The notes: a model not told the origin generated them from the sequence alone. DNA of 64,000 nt from Bradyrhizobium sp. Ec3.3 (GCF_000472925.1 NZ_AXAS01000020.1:115467-179466), one strand, 5' to 3'. Positions 36,844-46,503 are shown, numbered from the stretch's first letter. Translations and numbers: made by a program.

Positions 36844-37128
36844 GTGGATAGATCAATGCTGGATGAAGTCACCGATTTTGCGGGCGAAGCGCTGCCGGGC
36901 GGCACTGCTGTGCCGCCATACTCCGAGACCGAATTCCTGGCGGAACTCGGCGAGCGGGTGCGCTCATCGCGCATGCGCTGCGAGCTGTCGCGGCGGGAGC
37001 TCGCGCGCAGGTCGGGAATTTCCGAGCGCTACATCGCGCAGATCGAGGCCGGCAAGGGCAACGTTTCGATCGTCCTCTTGTTGCGGCTGGCCTCCGCGAT
37101 CCATGGCAGCCAGGCACAGGCGGCCTGA
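36844..37128 (+). CDS. XRE-family HTH regulator
   Basis: A 94-residue DNA-binding protein. A 30-residue leader is followed by an XRE helix-turn-helix (about 31-88): LGERVRSSRMRCELSRRELA, RRSGISERYIAQIEAGKGNV and SIVLLLRLASAI. The wording SERYIAQIEAGKGNVSI resembles the DNA-binding half of BoxR/BzdR-type regulators of aromatic catabolism, but the shikimate-kinase-like effector half is absent. GGGAGG lies five bases before GTG 36844. The HpaD-type dioxygenase gene follows after 24 bases, so it may regulate that gene. Confidence 0.85.
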   Translation: MDRSMLDEVTDFAGEALPGGTAVPPYSETEFLAELGERVRSSRMRCELSRRELARRSGISERYIAQIEAGKGNVSIVLLLRLASAIHGSQAQAA

Positions 37129-37152
37129 GGCTAAGACCCGGAGGTCATCGCC

Positions 37153-38007
37153 ATGGGTCAGCTCGTGCTTGCGGCCAAGGTGACCCATGTTCCGTCGCTG
37201 ATGCTGTCGGAAGCGCCCGGCAGCCCGTTGCGCGCGGCGCGCGAAGGCCCCGTCAATTCGCTGCGCGAGCTCGGGCGACGGGCGAAAGAGCGCGGTGTTA
37301 CCAGCTTCGTGGTGTTCGATACCCACTGGCTTTCCAATTTCGGCTACCACATCAACGCCAATGCGCAGCATCGCGGCTCGTTTACCAGTCACGAGGCGCC
37401 GCAGATGATCCAGGATCTGCGCTATGACCTGCCGGGAGACACCGTACTCGCCCAGGCGATCGCGGGCAGGGCGGCCGAAGGCGGGCTCAACGTCATCGCG
37501 CACAGCGTTGCGAGCCTCGGGCTCGAATACGGCACCATCGTTCCGATGCACTACCTGAACGCAGGCGGCTGGGCGAAAGTGGTCTCGATTGCCTCGCCGC
37601 TGTTTACCTCGCTCGAGGAGAGCCGGGTTCTCGGCGAAGCGACGCGCCAAGCGATCGAAGATTCGGGCAAACGGATTGCGGTTCTTGCCAGCGGTTCGCT
37701 GTCGCACCGGCTCTGGCCGAACAAGAAGCTGGGTACGGAAGCGTGGACGTCGGTCGCCAGCGAGTTCAATCGTCAGGTCGATCTGCGCGTGCTCGAGCTC
37801 TGGCAGCAGCGTCGCTACCGCGAATTCCTCGACATGCTTCCGGACTATGCTATCAAGTGTAACGGCGAGGGCGGCATGGCCGACACCATCATGCTGTTTG
37901 CGGCGCTCGGCTGGTACGACTATCGCGGCGCGTCCGAACAGCTCTGCGAGTACTTCCCGTCGTCCGGCAGCGGGCAGGTGAACGTGGAGTTTCACGTCGA
38001 GGCGTGA
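37153..38007 (+). CDS. hpaD: 3,4-dihydroxyphenylacetate 2,3-dioxygenase-like class III extradiol enzyme
   Basis: Non-haem Fe(II) ring-cleavage dioxygenase of the LigB fold, 284 residues. It follows the HpaD (homoprotocatechuate 2,3-dioxygenase) pattern along its whole length: AAKVTHVPSLMLSE, FVVFDTHWLSNFGYHIN, SLGLEYGTIVPMHYLN, AVLASGSLSHRLWPN, DMLPDYAIKCNGEGGMADTI and YFPSSGSGQVNVEF. The His residues and the Glu/Asp region expected for iron binding are present. No other homoprotocatechuate genes (hpaE, hpaF, hpaG) are adjacent, so the exact catechol substrate is open. Confidence 0.88.
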   Translation: MGQLVLAAKVTHVPSLMLSEAPGSPLRAAREGPVNSLRELGRRAKERGVTSFVVFDTHWLSNFGYHINANAQHRGSFTSHEAPQMIQDLRYDLPGDTVLAQAIAGRAAEGGLNVIAHSVASLGLEYGTIVPMHYLNAGGWAKVVSIASPLFTSLEESRVLGEATRQAIEDSGKRIAVLASGSLSHRLWPNKKLGTEAWTSVASEFNRQVDLRVLELWQQRRYREFLDMLPDYAIKCNGEGGMADTIMLFAALGWYDYRGASEQLCEYFPSSGSGQVNVEFHVEA

Positions 38008-38045
38008 AACTCCAGGAGTTCAGTCCAGGAGTTCTTTCCAAGCGC

Positions 38046-39281
38046 TCAGGCGCGCGCCTTTTCGACATTCGCGATTCGCGCCGGCACGCCGAACTCCCTG
38101 CGGCAGACCTCGGCGAGCACGGTGACGCCGTCGCGGATCTGCTGGTGCGTGGGGCTGGCAAAGCACAGCCGCAGCCGAGAACCCGAATAGCCCTTGCTGG
38201 TCGACCATTCCGGACCCGGATTGATCGAGACGCCGGCCGCGAGCGCGGCCTGGTAGAGCTTGAGCGTGTCGACATCGTCGGGCAACTTCACCCAGAGGAA
38301 GATGCCGCCTTTGGGCTCCTCGAACTCGGCAGCGGTTCCGAACTGCTCATTCAGCGCTTCCATCAGCGTGTCGAGCTTGGTGCGCAGCGCGCGCGTCAGC
38401 GCGGGCACGTGGGTCGCGAAATGCGGTCGGCAATATTCGGCGAGCACCATCTGCTCCAGCGCGCCGGATCCGGCGTCCGTCTTCAGCGCGAGCATCCGCG
38501 ACATCACCTCCCAGGGCGCGACGATGAAACCGACGCGCAGCGCCGGCGCGATCGATTTGGAGAATGATCCAATATGGATGACACCGCCCTTGCCGCTCAT
38601 CGCGTGGATGGCCGGCGGCCGTTCTCCTGACCAGACGAGGTCGGCATAGCAATCATCCTCGAAGATCGGGACAGCGTACTCGGCCGCAAGCCGCAACAGC
38701 TCGGCGCGGCGGCTTTCCGGCATGATGCTGCCGGTCGGGTTCTGCACTGTCGGGATGGTGTAGATGTATTTCGGCTGGATGCCGCGGCTCCTCAGGTCGG
38801 CAAGCGCGGACGCCAAAGCGTCCATGCGCATCCCCTCGCCGTCGAGGGGAACGCCGACCGTATTCACGCCGAGCCGCGTCAGGCGGTTCAGCGCGCCCTG
38901 ATAGGTTTCCTGCTCGACGATCACGGTATCGCCGCGCGCAAGCAGCGTATGGTTGACAAGGTCGAGTGCCTGCAAGGAGCCCGAGACGATCAGGAGATCG
39001 TCGACCGTACATTTGATGCCAGCATCGCGTTTCAGCTTCGCGGTCAGGAATTCGCGTAACGGCAGGTAACCCTGCGGACCATGCGCCAGTCCGTAAGTGG
39101 CGAGGTTGCGGCCCTCGCGCCGGAGCACCGCATCGACCGCCGCGATCAGGTCATCGACCGGCACCTGCTCGGAATCATTGTTGCCGCCGACGAAGCTGTA
39201 TTTGGCAAGCCCGGTCCAGCGCGCAGAAGGAGCCGGCAGCCCCGGCGGGAACAGGGGCGCGAAGTCGAAGCTGGCAGTCAT
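38046..39281 (-). CDS. PLP-dependent aminotransferase (class I/II, 2-aminoadipate type)
   Basis: Fold-type I aminotransferase of 411 residues, starting MTASFDFAPLFPPGLPAPSA. Conserved blocks are YGLAHGPQGYLPLREFLTAK, IVSGSLQALDLVNHTLLARG, YTIPTVQNPTGSIMPESRR, FEDDCYADLVW and the PLP-lysine sequence GSFSKSIAPALRVGF. This block order is that of LysN/2-aminoadipate transaminases and of the catalytic half of MocR regulators, but here there is no DNA-binding domain. GAGGAA precedes the start. The substrate is not certain. It is convergent with hpaD. Confidence 0.9.
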   Translation of the reverse strand: MTASFDFAPLFPPGLPAPSARWTGLAKYSFVGGNNDSEQVPVDDLIAAVDAVLRREGRNLATYGLAHGPQGYLPLREFLTAKLKRDAGIKCTVDDLLIVSGSLQALDLVNHTLLARGDTVIVEQETYQGALNRLTRLGVNTVGVPLDGEGMRMDALASALADLRSRGIQPKYIYTIPTVQNPTGSIMPESRRAELLRLAAEYAVPIFEDDCYADLVWSGERPPAIHAMSGKGGVIHIGSFSKSIAPALRVGFIVAPWEVMSRMLALKTDAGSGALEQMVLAEYCRPHFATHVPALTRALRTKLDTLMEALNEQFGTAAEFEEPKGGIFLWVKLPDDVDTLKLYQAALAAGVSINPGPEWSTSKGYSGSRLRLCFASPTHQQIRDGVTVLAEVCRREFGVPARIANVEKARA

Positions 39282-39334
39282 GGGCAGTTTCCTCTGTTTT
39301 TGTTGAGCCAGCCGGCATTGCGCCGGCCGGCCTG

Positions 39335-39868
39335 TTACTTCTTGCCGACCGTCCGGGTCGGGCGGCCCTGGCTGATGAAAGCGTAATGCGCATTGGCGAC
39401 GCCGCCAACCATCAAGGCCTCGACCACGGGCTCGGCGATCTCGCTCGCTGCGGTCCAGTCGACGATGAAGTTGGCTCCGGTCCCGCCGCGCACGTCCTCG
39501 GTCGGGATAACGACGGAGACCGTCGCGAGCGGCTTCAGCGCGACCGGCGATTTCAGATAGCTCTCGATCATCTTGCCGGTGGTGTCGAAATAGGCGATCC
39601 GCTTGAGCACCAGGGGGAGCGTTTCCGACGCATTGTGGACGCTCAGCGTCACCGAGAAGTCGACGCGCAGCTTGCCCTGGCTCATCGCGACGCTGGAATA
39701 GGCCGGCACGTAGAAGCCGCCGGAGACGGCGAGTTCCTCCTTCGGCATCGCCGTCAGCGAATCGGCAAAACCCTGTTCGATATTGACCTTCGGCTGTGCC
39801 ACAGCAGGCAGCACCACGCCGAGCACGCCGCCTATCAATGCGAGCACGATCGACAGGACGATTGGCAT
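39335..39868 (-). CDS. DUF3124-like exported protein
   Basis: A 177-residue protein with a signal peptide (MPIVLSIVLALIGGVLGVVL, cut near VAQ). A beta-rich domain carries the pattern GGFYVPAYSSVAMSQGKLRV, DFSVTLSVHNAS, KRIAYFDTTGKMIESYL and RGGTGANFIVDWTAA, as in DUF3124. Function is unknown. ATG 39868 begins the signal peptide. The ribosome site is weak. It lies 53 bases downstream of the aminotransferase start, is convergent with nothing, and is divergent from the antiporter gene. Confidence 0.82.
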   Translation of the reverse strand: MPIVLSIVLALIGGVLGVVLPAVAQPKVNIEQGFADSLTAMPKEELAVSGGFYVPAYSSVAMSQGKLRVDFSVTLSVHNASETLPLVLKRIAYFDTTGKMIESYLKSPVALKPLATVSVVIPTEDVRGGTGANFIVDWTAASEIAEPVVEALMVGGVANAHYAFISQGRPTRTVGKK

Positions 39869-39935
39869 GTGACGAATTGCTCGTTTGCCGCGCTGCACCG
39901 CGCCTCTAGGGTGCGGCAAAAAGGACTGCTTTGAG

Positions 39936-41660
39936 ATGCACGAACTCATTGGCGATATCACTCTTTGTATTTTGTTCGCTTGGATGCTTGGGCTTTTGGC
40001 CCATTTCTCCCGCCAGCCGCTGATCCTGGCCTACCTTATCGCTGGCTTCTGCATAGGTCCATTCGGCGTCGGCTGGGTCAAGTCGCAGGAATCGATCAGC
40101 GTCATTTCCGAACTCGGCCTGATCTTCATGTTGTTCATGATCGGGCTCGAGATCGATCTGAAGAAGATCGTGCGGGCGGGACGGGTGATCCTGTTCGCGG
40201 CCGGCGGCCAGCTCCTCGGCGGCTGCCTGCTCGGCATCTCGTTCTTCGCCGCTATCGGCCTGACACTCGGCGGCGGTCATTTCGATGCGCTCTATCTTTG
40301 CGTCGCCTGCGCACTCTCGAGCACGGTCATCATCGTCAAGGTGCTCTATGAGAAGCGTGAGCTGGACACGCTGCCCGGCCGCATCACCCTTGGCATCCTG
40401 GTGCTCCAGGACATCTTCGCCATCCTGTTCCTCGCCGTGCAGCCGAGCCTTGCCGATCTGCAAGTGAGCGTCATCCTGCTCTCGATCGTGCGCGTCGCAG
40501 TGCTCGTCACGGCCGCGCTCCTCGTCAGCCGCTTCGTGCTGCCGCGCCTGTTCCACCAGATCGCCCGCCGCCCGGAGCTGATCCTTCTGGGCGCGCTCGC
40601 CTGGTGCTTCCTGGTCGCCGAGACCGCCGAGCGGCTGTCGCTGTCGCGCGAGATGGGTGCGCTGATCGCCGGCGTCTCGCTCTCGACCTTCCCCTACGCG
40701 CTCGACGTCACCGCCAAGGTCACCACCTTGCGCGATTTCTTCATCACGCTGTTCTTCGTCGCGCTCGGCATGACCATTCCGGTGCCGAACATGTCCGTGA
40801 TCGGGCTTGCCCTGATGATCGCGCTCTTCACGGTCGTGAGCCGGCTGGTGACCACCTTCGTGCCGCTCTATCTGATGCAGCAGGGCCTGCGCGCGAGCCT
40901 GTTGCCGGCGATCAACCTGGCGCAGATCAGCGAGTTCTCGCTGGTCGTGATCCAGACCGGCGTCACCGACAACCACATCGCCCAGGAGACCGCCAATGCC
41001 GCCTCCTTCGCCTTCGTGGTGCTGGCCGTGCTCTCGACCTTCGTGATGGTGAGGAGCGACGAGATCACGCGCTGGGCGATCGGGCCCTTGAAGCGGTTCG
41101 GCCTGCGCGACCTCGATCACGCTCACGCCGAGGAGGGACACGTGGGCGGCCATGGCGAGGCACGGCGGATCGTCATCCTCGGCTTTTTCCGCGCGGCGAG
41201 CGCGCTGCTCGCGGAGATCGAGCGGCAGGCGCCGGTGCTGCTCGAGCAGATCACGGTCGTCGATTTCAACCCCAATGTGTACCGGACGCTGCTTTCGCGC
41301 GGCCTGCACGTCATCTACGGCGACATCAGCAACGTCGACACGCTCGTCCATGCCGGCGTCGGCAAGTCCGAGGTGATCATCCTCAGCGTGCCTGATGCGC
41401 TGTTGAAGGGGGCCACCAACGAGAAGCTGGTCCGTCACGTCCGCGCGCTCAACCCGAGCGCCCTGGTCGTGGCCACCGCCGATCTGTTGTCCGACGTCGG
41501 CGAGCTCTACGCGGCGGGCGCCAACTATGTCACCGTTACCCGCCTCAGCGATGCGCATGAGCTGTTCACGGTCATCGAGGCGGCTCAAGCCGGCCTTCTG
41601 GAGGATAAGCGGACGGAGCTTGACCTGCGATTGAGCGAGCGTCGCGAAGTGCTGCCATAG
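39936..41660 (+). CDS. CPA2-family cation:proton antiporter with TrkA-N domain (KefB/YbaL type)
   Basis: Inner-membrane K+/H+ or Na+/H+ exchanger of 574 residues. The membrane part (about 1-385) has a dozen helices and the family sequence QPLILAYLIAGFCIGPFGVG, FMIGLEIDLKKI, SSTVIIVKVLYE and SREMGALIAGVSLSTFPYAL. A cytosolic Rossmann domain (about 405-530) reads RRIVILGFFRAASALLAEI, TVVDFNPNVYRTLLSRGLHV and YGDISNVDTLVHAG, as in KefB/YbaL TrkA-N domains that bind nucleotides. ATG 39936 follows a GAG-containing weak ribosome site. An earlier ATG at 39885 adds 17 unlikely residues. Confidence 0.93.
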   Translation: MHELIGDITLCILFAWMLGLLAHFSRQPLILAYLIAGFCIGPFGVGWVKSQESISVISELGLIFMLFMIGLEIDLKKIVRAGRVILFAAGGQLLGGCLLGISFFAAIGLTLGGGHFDALYLCVACALSSTVIIVKVLYEKRELDTLPGRITLGILVLQDIFAILFLAVQPSLADLQVSVILLSIVRVAVLVTAALLVSRFVLPRLFHQIARRPELILLGALAWCFLVAETAERLSLSREMGALIAGVSLSTFPYALDVTAKVTTLRDFFITLFFVALGMTIPVPNMSVIGLALMIALFTVVSRLVTTFVPLYLMQQGLRASLLPAINLAQISEFSLVVIQTGVTDNHIAQETANAASFAFVVLAVLSTFVMVRSDEITRWAIGPLKRFGLRDLDHAHAEEGHVGGHGEARRIVILGFFRAASALLAEIERQAPVLLEQITVVDFNPNVYRTLLSRGLHVIYGDISNVDTLVHAGVGKSEVIILSVPDALLKGATNEKLVRHVRALNPSALVVATADLLSDVGELYAAGANYVTVTRLSDAHELFTVIEAAQAGLLEDKRTELDLRLSERREVLP

Positions 41661-41700
41661 GCTCGCTCGGCGGCCTTCCACGCGGCCGGGCAGGGCCTAT

Positions 41701-41825
41701 ATCTCTGGTATTTCCGGTGCAAGCCGGGTGCTGGCGGGACCTAGCGAAGGCATAAGCGGTTGCGTCCGGGACACTAGCGCCCGGATCGAAGTCCGGCTAA
41801 GCCTCCGGCCACCATAGCCAGAGAT
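41701..41825 (+). promoter_or_regulatory. Candidate structured leader of ribBA
   Basis: A perfect 8-bp pairing ATCTCTGG (41701-41708) with CCAGAGAT (41818-41825) closes a region with internal hairpins, including CCGGG...CCCGG (41765-41783). The 3' strand ends five bases before the ribBA ATG and contains the only Shine-Dalgarno-like AGAG, so the helix could hide the ribosome site. The interior GGTGCAAGCCGGGTGCTG and the end AGCCAGAGA partly resemble cobalamin-riboswitch elements, but the full core is not there. The FMN-riboswitch core is absent. Confidence 0.42.
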
Positions 41826-41830
41826 TGGAC

Positions 41831-42907
41831 ATGCCCGATACCGTACAGGAAGTCTTGCAGGCCTTTGCCAAGGGTGAGCTCGTCGTCGTCACCGATGACG
41901 AGGACCGGGAAGGCGAGGGCGATCTGATCGTCGCCGCCTCGCTCTGCACCGCCGATAAAATGGCGTTCATCATCCGCCATACCTCGGGCATCGTCTGCGC
42001 GCCGGTCACCACGGAGGACGCGCGCCGCCTGCGGCTCGATCCAATGGTCGCCCACAACGACTCCGCGCACACCACGGCCTTCACGGTCTCGATCGACTAC
42101 AAGCCCGACGGCGGCACCGGCATCTCGGCCGAGGAGCGCGCCTCCTGTTGCCGCGCGCTCGCCAATCCCAATGTCGGCGCCGGCGATTTCGCTCGTCCCG
42201 GCCACATCTTTCCGCTGATCGCCAAGGATGGTGGCGTGCTGCTGCGCTCCGGTCATACCGAGGCGGCCGTCGACCTCTGCAAGCTCTCCGGCCTGCCGCC
42301 CGTCGGTGTCATCAGCGAGCTGATGAACGACGATGGCAGCGTGATGAAGGGCGAGCAGGTCGCGCAGTTTGCCGCCCGGCACAAGCTCAAGCATGTCACG
42401 ATTGCCGACCTGATCGCATACCGCCAGGCGCGCGAAAAGCTGATCGAGCGGGTCGCGACCTTCGTGACCGAAAGTCCGATCGGGCCGTTGCAGGGCTATG
42501 CCTACCGCTCGCCCTTCGATTCCATCGCCCATGTCGCCTTCGTCTACAACGGCGTCGGCGACGGCAAGAACGTGCTGACGCGCTTCCACAAGCCGAACAT
42601 CGTCAAGGACATCTTCACCGGCCACAAGCGCATGCAGCTCGTGCTCGATCATTTCAAGAAGGCCGGCCGCGGCGTCCTGGTCTACCTGCGCGACGGCGCC
42701 GCCGGCGTTCCCGTAGAGCCCTTGCCGGACGAGTCGACGGCGGAGGCCGACCGCAACAGGCAGTGGCGCGAGGTCGGCGTCGGCGCGCAGATCCTGCGCG
42801 ATCTCGGTGTCACCTCGATCCGGCATCTGACGTCTTCGGTGCATGACTATAAGGGCCTCTCCGGCTTCGGCATCGAGATCGTCGCCAACGAGCAGCTCGA
42901 GACCTGA
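41831..42907 (+). CDS. ribBA: 3,4-dihydroxy-2-butanone-4-phosphate synthase with GTP cyclohydrolase II-like domain
   Basis: Riboflavin biosynthesis. The N-terminal RibB domain (about 1-205) has the acidic loop DDEDREGEGDLI, HTSGIVCAPVTTEDARRLRL, the GDFARPGHIFPLIAKDGGVL block and RSGHTEAAVDLCKL, all complete. The C-terminal part (about 210-358) is RibA-like in length and order, but the CxxGDxxGSxRCDCG zinc site is replaced by NGVGDGKNVLTRFHKPNIV without cysteines, so GTP cyclohydrolase activity is doubtful. ATG 41831 is preferred; TTG 41825 is in frame two codons earlier. A possible structured leader precedes the gene. Confidence 0.92.
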   Translation: MPDTVQEVLQAFAKGELVVVTDDEDREGEGDLIVAASLCTADKMAFIIRHTSGIVCAPVTTEDARRLRLDPMVAHNDSAHTTAFTVSIDYKPDGGTGISAEERASCCRALANPNVGAGDFARPGHIFPLIAKDGGVLLRSGHTEAAVDLCKLSGLPPVGVISELMNDDGSVMKGEQVAQFAARHKLKHVTIADLIAYRQAREKLIERVATFVTESPIGPLQGYAYRSPFDSIAHVAFVYNGVGDGKNVLTRFHKPNIVKDIFTGHKRMQLVLDHFKKAGRGVLVYLRDGAAGVPVEPLPDESTAEADRNRQWREVGVGAQILRDLGVTSIRHLTSSVHDYKGLSGFGIEIVANEQLET

Positions 42908-43030
42908 CGCACAGTCGTTCCGTGCGCGCGCCACGCCGGAACGACCGAAACCAGGACGCAATTGCAACTGGCGCTGCGGCGCTTTAATTTAACGGTCAAT
43001 TAGACGGAACCAGACGCGAAAGGACGTTTC

Positions 43031-44245
<1,215 letters not shown>

Positions 44246-44282
44246 GCGCCAAGAATTCGGACGTGGTTGATTTGCTCCGCTG

Positions 44283-44400
44283 TCATCGTCCGCCTTGTGC
44301 GCAATTGCGCGCTGGAGCGGACGATCCAGTATCCCAGAGACCTCGCCTTCGCTTCGGGCGCCGCGGCGTACTGGATACCCCGCCTTCGCGGGGTATGACA
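44283..44400. repeat. Dispersed intergenic repeat, copy B2
   Basis: Same layout as copy B1 at 23301: a GTCATCGTCCG-type edge, ATCCAGTATCCCAGAGAC, GCGGCGTACTGGATACCCC and a terminal CCCCGC...GCGGGG hairpin. It fills the gap between gcdH and the MBL-fold gene. Confidence 0.8.
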
Positions 44401-44430
44401 AAGCGTGTGGCGGTACGCACAGGAAGACCA

Positions 44431-45354
44431 ATGTCCGACAACGACGACGTCCCGTTCAACCGCAATTTTCCGCTGAAGCCCGGCGTCGTCGAGGAAGTCC
44501 GTCCCGGCGTGCGCCGCGTGCTCTGCAACAATCCGAGCCCGTTTACCTTCACCGGCACGGTCAGCTACATCGTGGGCCAGGGCAGGGTTGCGATCATCGA
44601 TCCAGGTCCGGACAACGAGGCCCATGCGGCAGCGCTGCTCGATGCCGTCAGAGGTGAGACCGTGACCCACATCCTGGTCACTCATACCCATCGCGATCAT
44701 TCGCCGAACACCGGCCGCATCAAGCAGGCGACCGGCGCGACCGTCTATGCCGAAGGCCCGCATCGCGCCTCGCGCCCGCGCTTCGAGAGCGAGAAGCACA
44801 ATCCGGAATCGGGCGCCGACCGCGACTTCACGCCCGACGTGACGGTTGCCCATGGCGACGTCATCGAAGGCTCAGGCTGGCGGCTGGAAGCCGTCGCGAC
44901 ACCGGGCCACACCGCCAACCATCTTGCGTTTGCCTGGCCCGAACGGAAGTTCAGCTTCGTCGGCGATCACGTGATGGGCTGGTCGACCTCGATCGTGGCT
45001 CCGCCCGATGGCTCGATGATCGACTACATGGACTCGCTCGACCGGCTCGCTGCGCGCGAGGAGGAACTCTATTTCTCCGGCCACGGTGCCGAGATTCCCG
45101 AGGGGCCGCGCTATGTGCGCTTCCTGATCCGCCACCGCAAGGCGCGCGAAGCCTCGATCCTGCATCGCCTCGCCAAGGGCGAGGCCGACATCCCGACCAT
45201 GGTGCGCGCGATCTATATCGGTATCGATCCAAGGCTCACGACAGCGGCCGGCTATTCCGTGCTGGCGCATCTGGAGGACCTTGTCGCCCGTGGCGTGGTG
45301 GCGACGGACGGCGATCCCGTGATCACGGGGACGTACAGGATGGCGGCCGCCTGA
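44431..45354 (+). CDS. MBL-fold metallohydrolase (LACTB2-like)
   Basis: A 307-residue cytosolic beta-lactamase-fold hydrolase. The zinc motif is ILVTHTHRDHSPNTG (HxHxDH), with further ligands in ATPGHTANHLAF and FVGDHVMGWST and a late YFSGHGAEIPEGP. A C-terminal winged-helix-like segment (about 235-300) LHRLAKGEADIPTMVRAIYI is typical of the LACTB2 group, whose known members act on RNA or thioesters. ATG 44431 has AGGAAG five bases upstream; the upstream extension of the frame is repeat B2 sequence and not part of the protein. Confidence 0.9.
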   Translation: MSDNDDVPFNRNFPLKPGVVEEVRPGVRRVLCNNPSPFTFTGTVSYIVGQGRVAIIDPGPDNEAHAAALLDAVRGETVTHILVTHTHRDHSPNTGRIKQATGATVYAEGPHRASRPRFESEKHNPESGADRDFTPDVTVAHGDVIEGSGWRLEAVATPGHTANHLAFAWPERKFSFVGDHVMGWSTSIVAPPDGSMIDYMDSLDRLAAREEELYFSGHGAEIPEGPRYVRFLIRHRKAREASILHRLAKGEADIPTMVRAIYIGIDPRLTTAAGYSVLAHLEDLVARGVVATDGDPVITGTYRMAAA

Positions 45355-45355
45355 T

Positions 45356-45472
45356 CCGTCATTCCGGGGCGATGCGAAGCATCGAACCCGGAATCTGGAG
45401 ATTGTGGTGCGATTCCACAATGCGCAAATGCGCATTGGGGTTCGCACCTGACGGCGCGCCCCGGAATGACGG
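45356..45472. repeat. Dispersed repeat with 16-bp terminal inverted repeats (family C)
   Basis: Terminal arms CCGTCATTCCGGGGCG and CGCCCCGGAATGACGG are perfect complements. Internal small hairpins are GATGCGAAGCATC and AATGCGCAAATGCGCATT. It exactly fills the space between the convergent MBL-fold and DUF1499-like genes and could act as a terminator for both. Confidence 0.85.
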
Positions 45473-45476
45473 AAGG

Positions 45477-46331
45477 CTATTTCTTCACCGTCTTCGCCGG
45501 CGGCTTGACCGGGACGACCGGCGCCTTCTTCACCGGCTTCAGCGCATCGGTGTCGGCCGCGGTGTTGAGGTCGTCGATGAATTTGCTGACGCGCGCGGCG
45601 TTGCTGCCGAGGTCGCTGTCGAAATAGCGCGAGGCCGAGCGGATATCGACGCGGGAATCGTCGCCATCGGGCACTATGCGGATCGAGACATCCTCACGGA
45701 AGCCCATGATCGGCGTGCGGGCCACCGCCTCGATGCGGCCGATGCGGCGCGGCGGCTGCGGCGGACGCTCGTCGATGATCAGCCACTTTCGCTTGTTGGC
45801 GATCTGGAGCGATAGCGCGTAGGCCCGGTCGACGGAAATCTCGAGCTCGATCGGCTCGATGTCCGGATAGAAATGGCGCTGCTGCTCGGCCGAATAGAGG
45901 CCGGCATAGACGGCCGGATTGGCGCCGTCGCCGGTGCGAAGGCGCGCCAAGGCCTCGAAGCGCGGCGGGTCGATCGGATCGGTGGTGATGTCGTGGATCG
46001 CCGGCAGCCTACGGTATTGAAAGGCAAGATAGGCGGGATAGGCGAGGATCAGCGCATTGATCAGGAAGGCGAACAGGATGCGCGCCATTCCGCGCGAGCC
46101 GTTCTGCCAGATTGCCGCAAAGCCCGCGAGCCCGAACAGGATGGAGAGCACCGCGATCGCAAGCCCGCCGAAGAAGGTCGCCAGCGCCGGCTTGATCTCC
46201 AGAAAGCCGAAGCGGACGATGATGATCGAGACCAGGACCGCCACCACCGCGAACACGGCCAGATTGCGCGCCCAGCTGGCGAGCCCGGACACGGGCTCCG
46301 ACTGGTAGGGAGCGGAAAACCTGCGGGCCAT
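45477..46331 (-). CDS. DUF1499-like membrane protein
   Basis: A 284-residue protein. Three hydrophobic helices occupy the N-terminal 105 residues (LAVFAVVAVLVSIIIVRFGF, FFGGLAIAVLSILFGLAGFA and ILFAFLINALILAYPAYLAF). A soluble domain follows with ALSLQIANKRKWLIIDERPP, AVARTPIMGFREDVSIRIVP and DIRSASRYFDSDLGSNAARV, the pattern of DUF1499. The tail is Lys/Pro-rich. Function is unknown; the family is widespread in rhizobia. Start MARRFSAPYQ. The stop touches repeat family C. Confidence 0.88.
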   Translation of the reverse strand: MARRFSAPYQSEPVSGLASWARNLAVFAVVAVLVSIIIVRFGFLEIKPALATFFGGLAIAVLSILFGLAGFAAIWQNGSRGMARILFAFLINALILAYPAYLAFQYRRLPAIHDITTDPIDPPRFEALARLRTGDGANPAVYAGLYSAEQQRHFYPDIEPIELEISVDRAYALSLQIANKRKWLIIDERPPQPPRRIGRIEAVARTPIMGFREDVSIRIVPDGDDSRVDIRSASRYFDSDLGSNAARVSKFIDDLNTAADTDALKPVKKAPVVPVKPPAKTVKK

Positions 46332-46503
46332 GCTGTTCCATCACCGATGTCAGTCGCCGGTTGCGGGGCACGGGCGACGGGAGCAAGCTGACCTAGCGCA
46401 TTTTCCGCAGGCCTGTGAAGCGGTTTATCCCCCACCTTTATCTCCCGTTCCGGATCCTTGTGCGGTGGTCGAACCATCGGCCTCCGCAAACCACCAATCG
46501 TGT

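Noticed and set aside
39906..41681. A 591-codon open frame opposite the antiporter gene
   Set aside because: Antisense shadow. The plus strand encodes clear membrane helices and a TrkA-N domain.
41701..41825. FMN riboswitch before ribBA
   Set aside because: The conserved AGGGTGAAATTCC and GGCGGT core blocks of the RFN element are absent.
42984..43003. TAATT...AATTA dyad upstream of gcdH as a LysR-type site
   Set aside because: Only 5-bp arms, in a naturally AT-rich promoter patch, and no LysR gene is adjacent.
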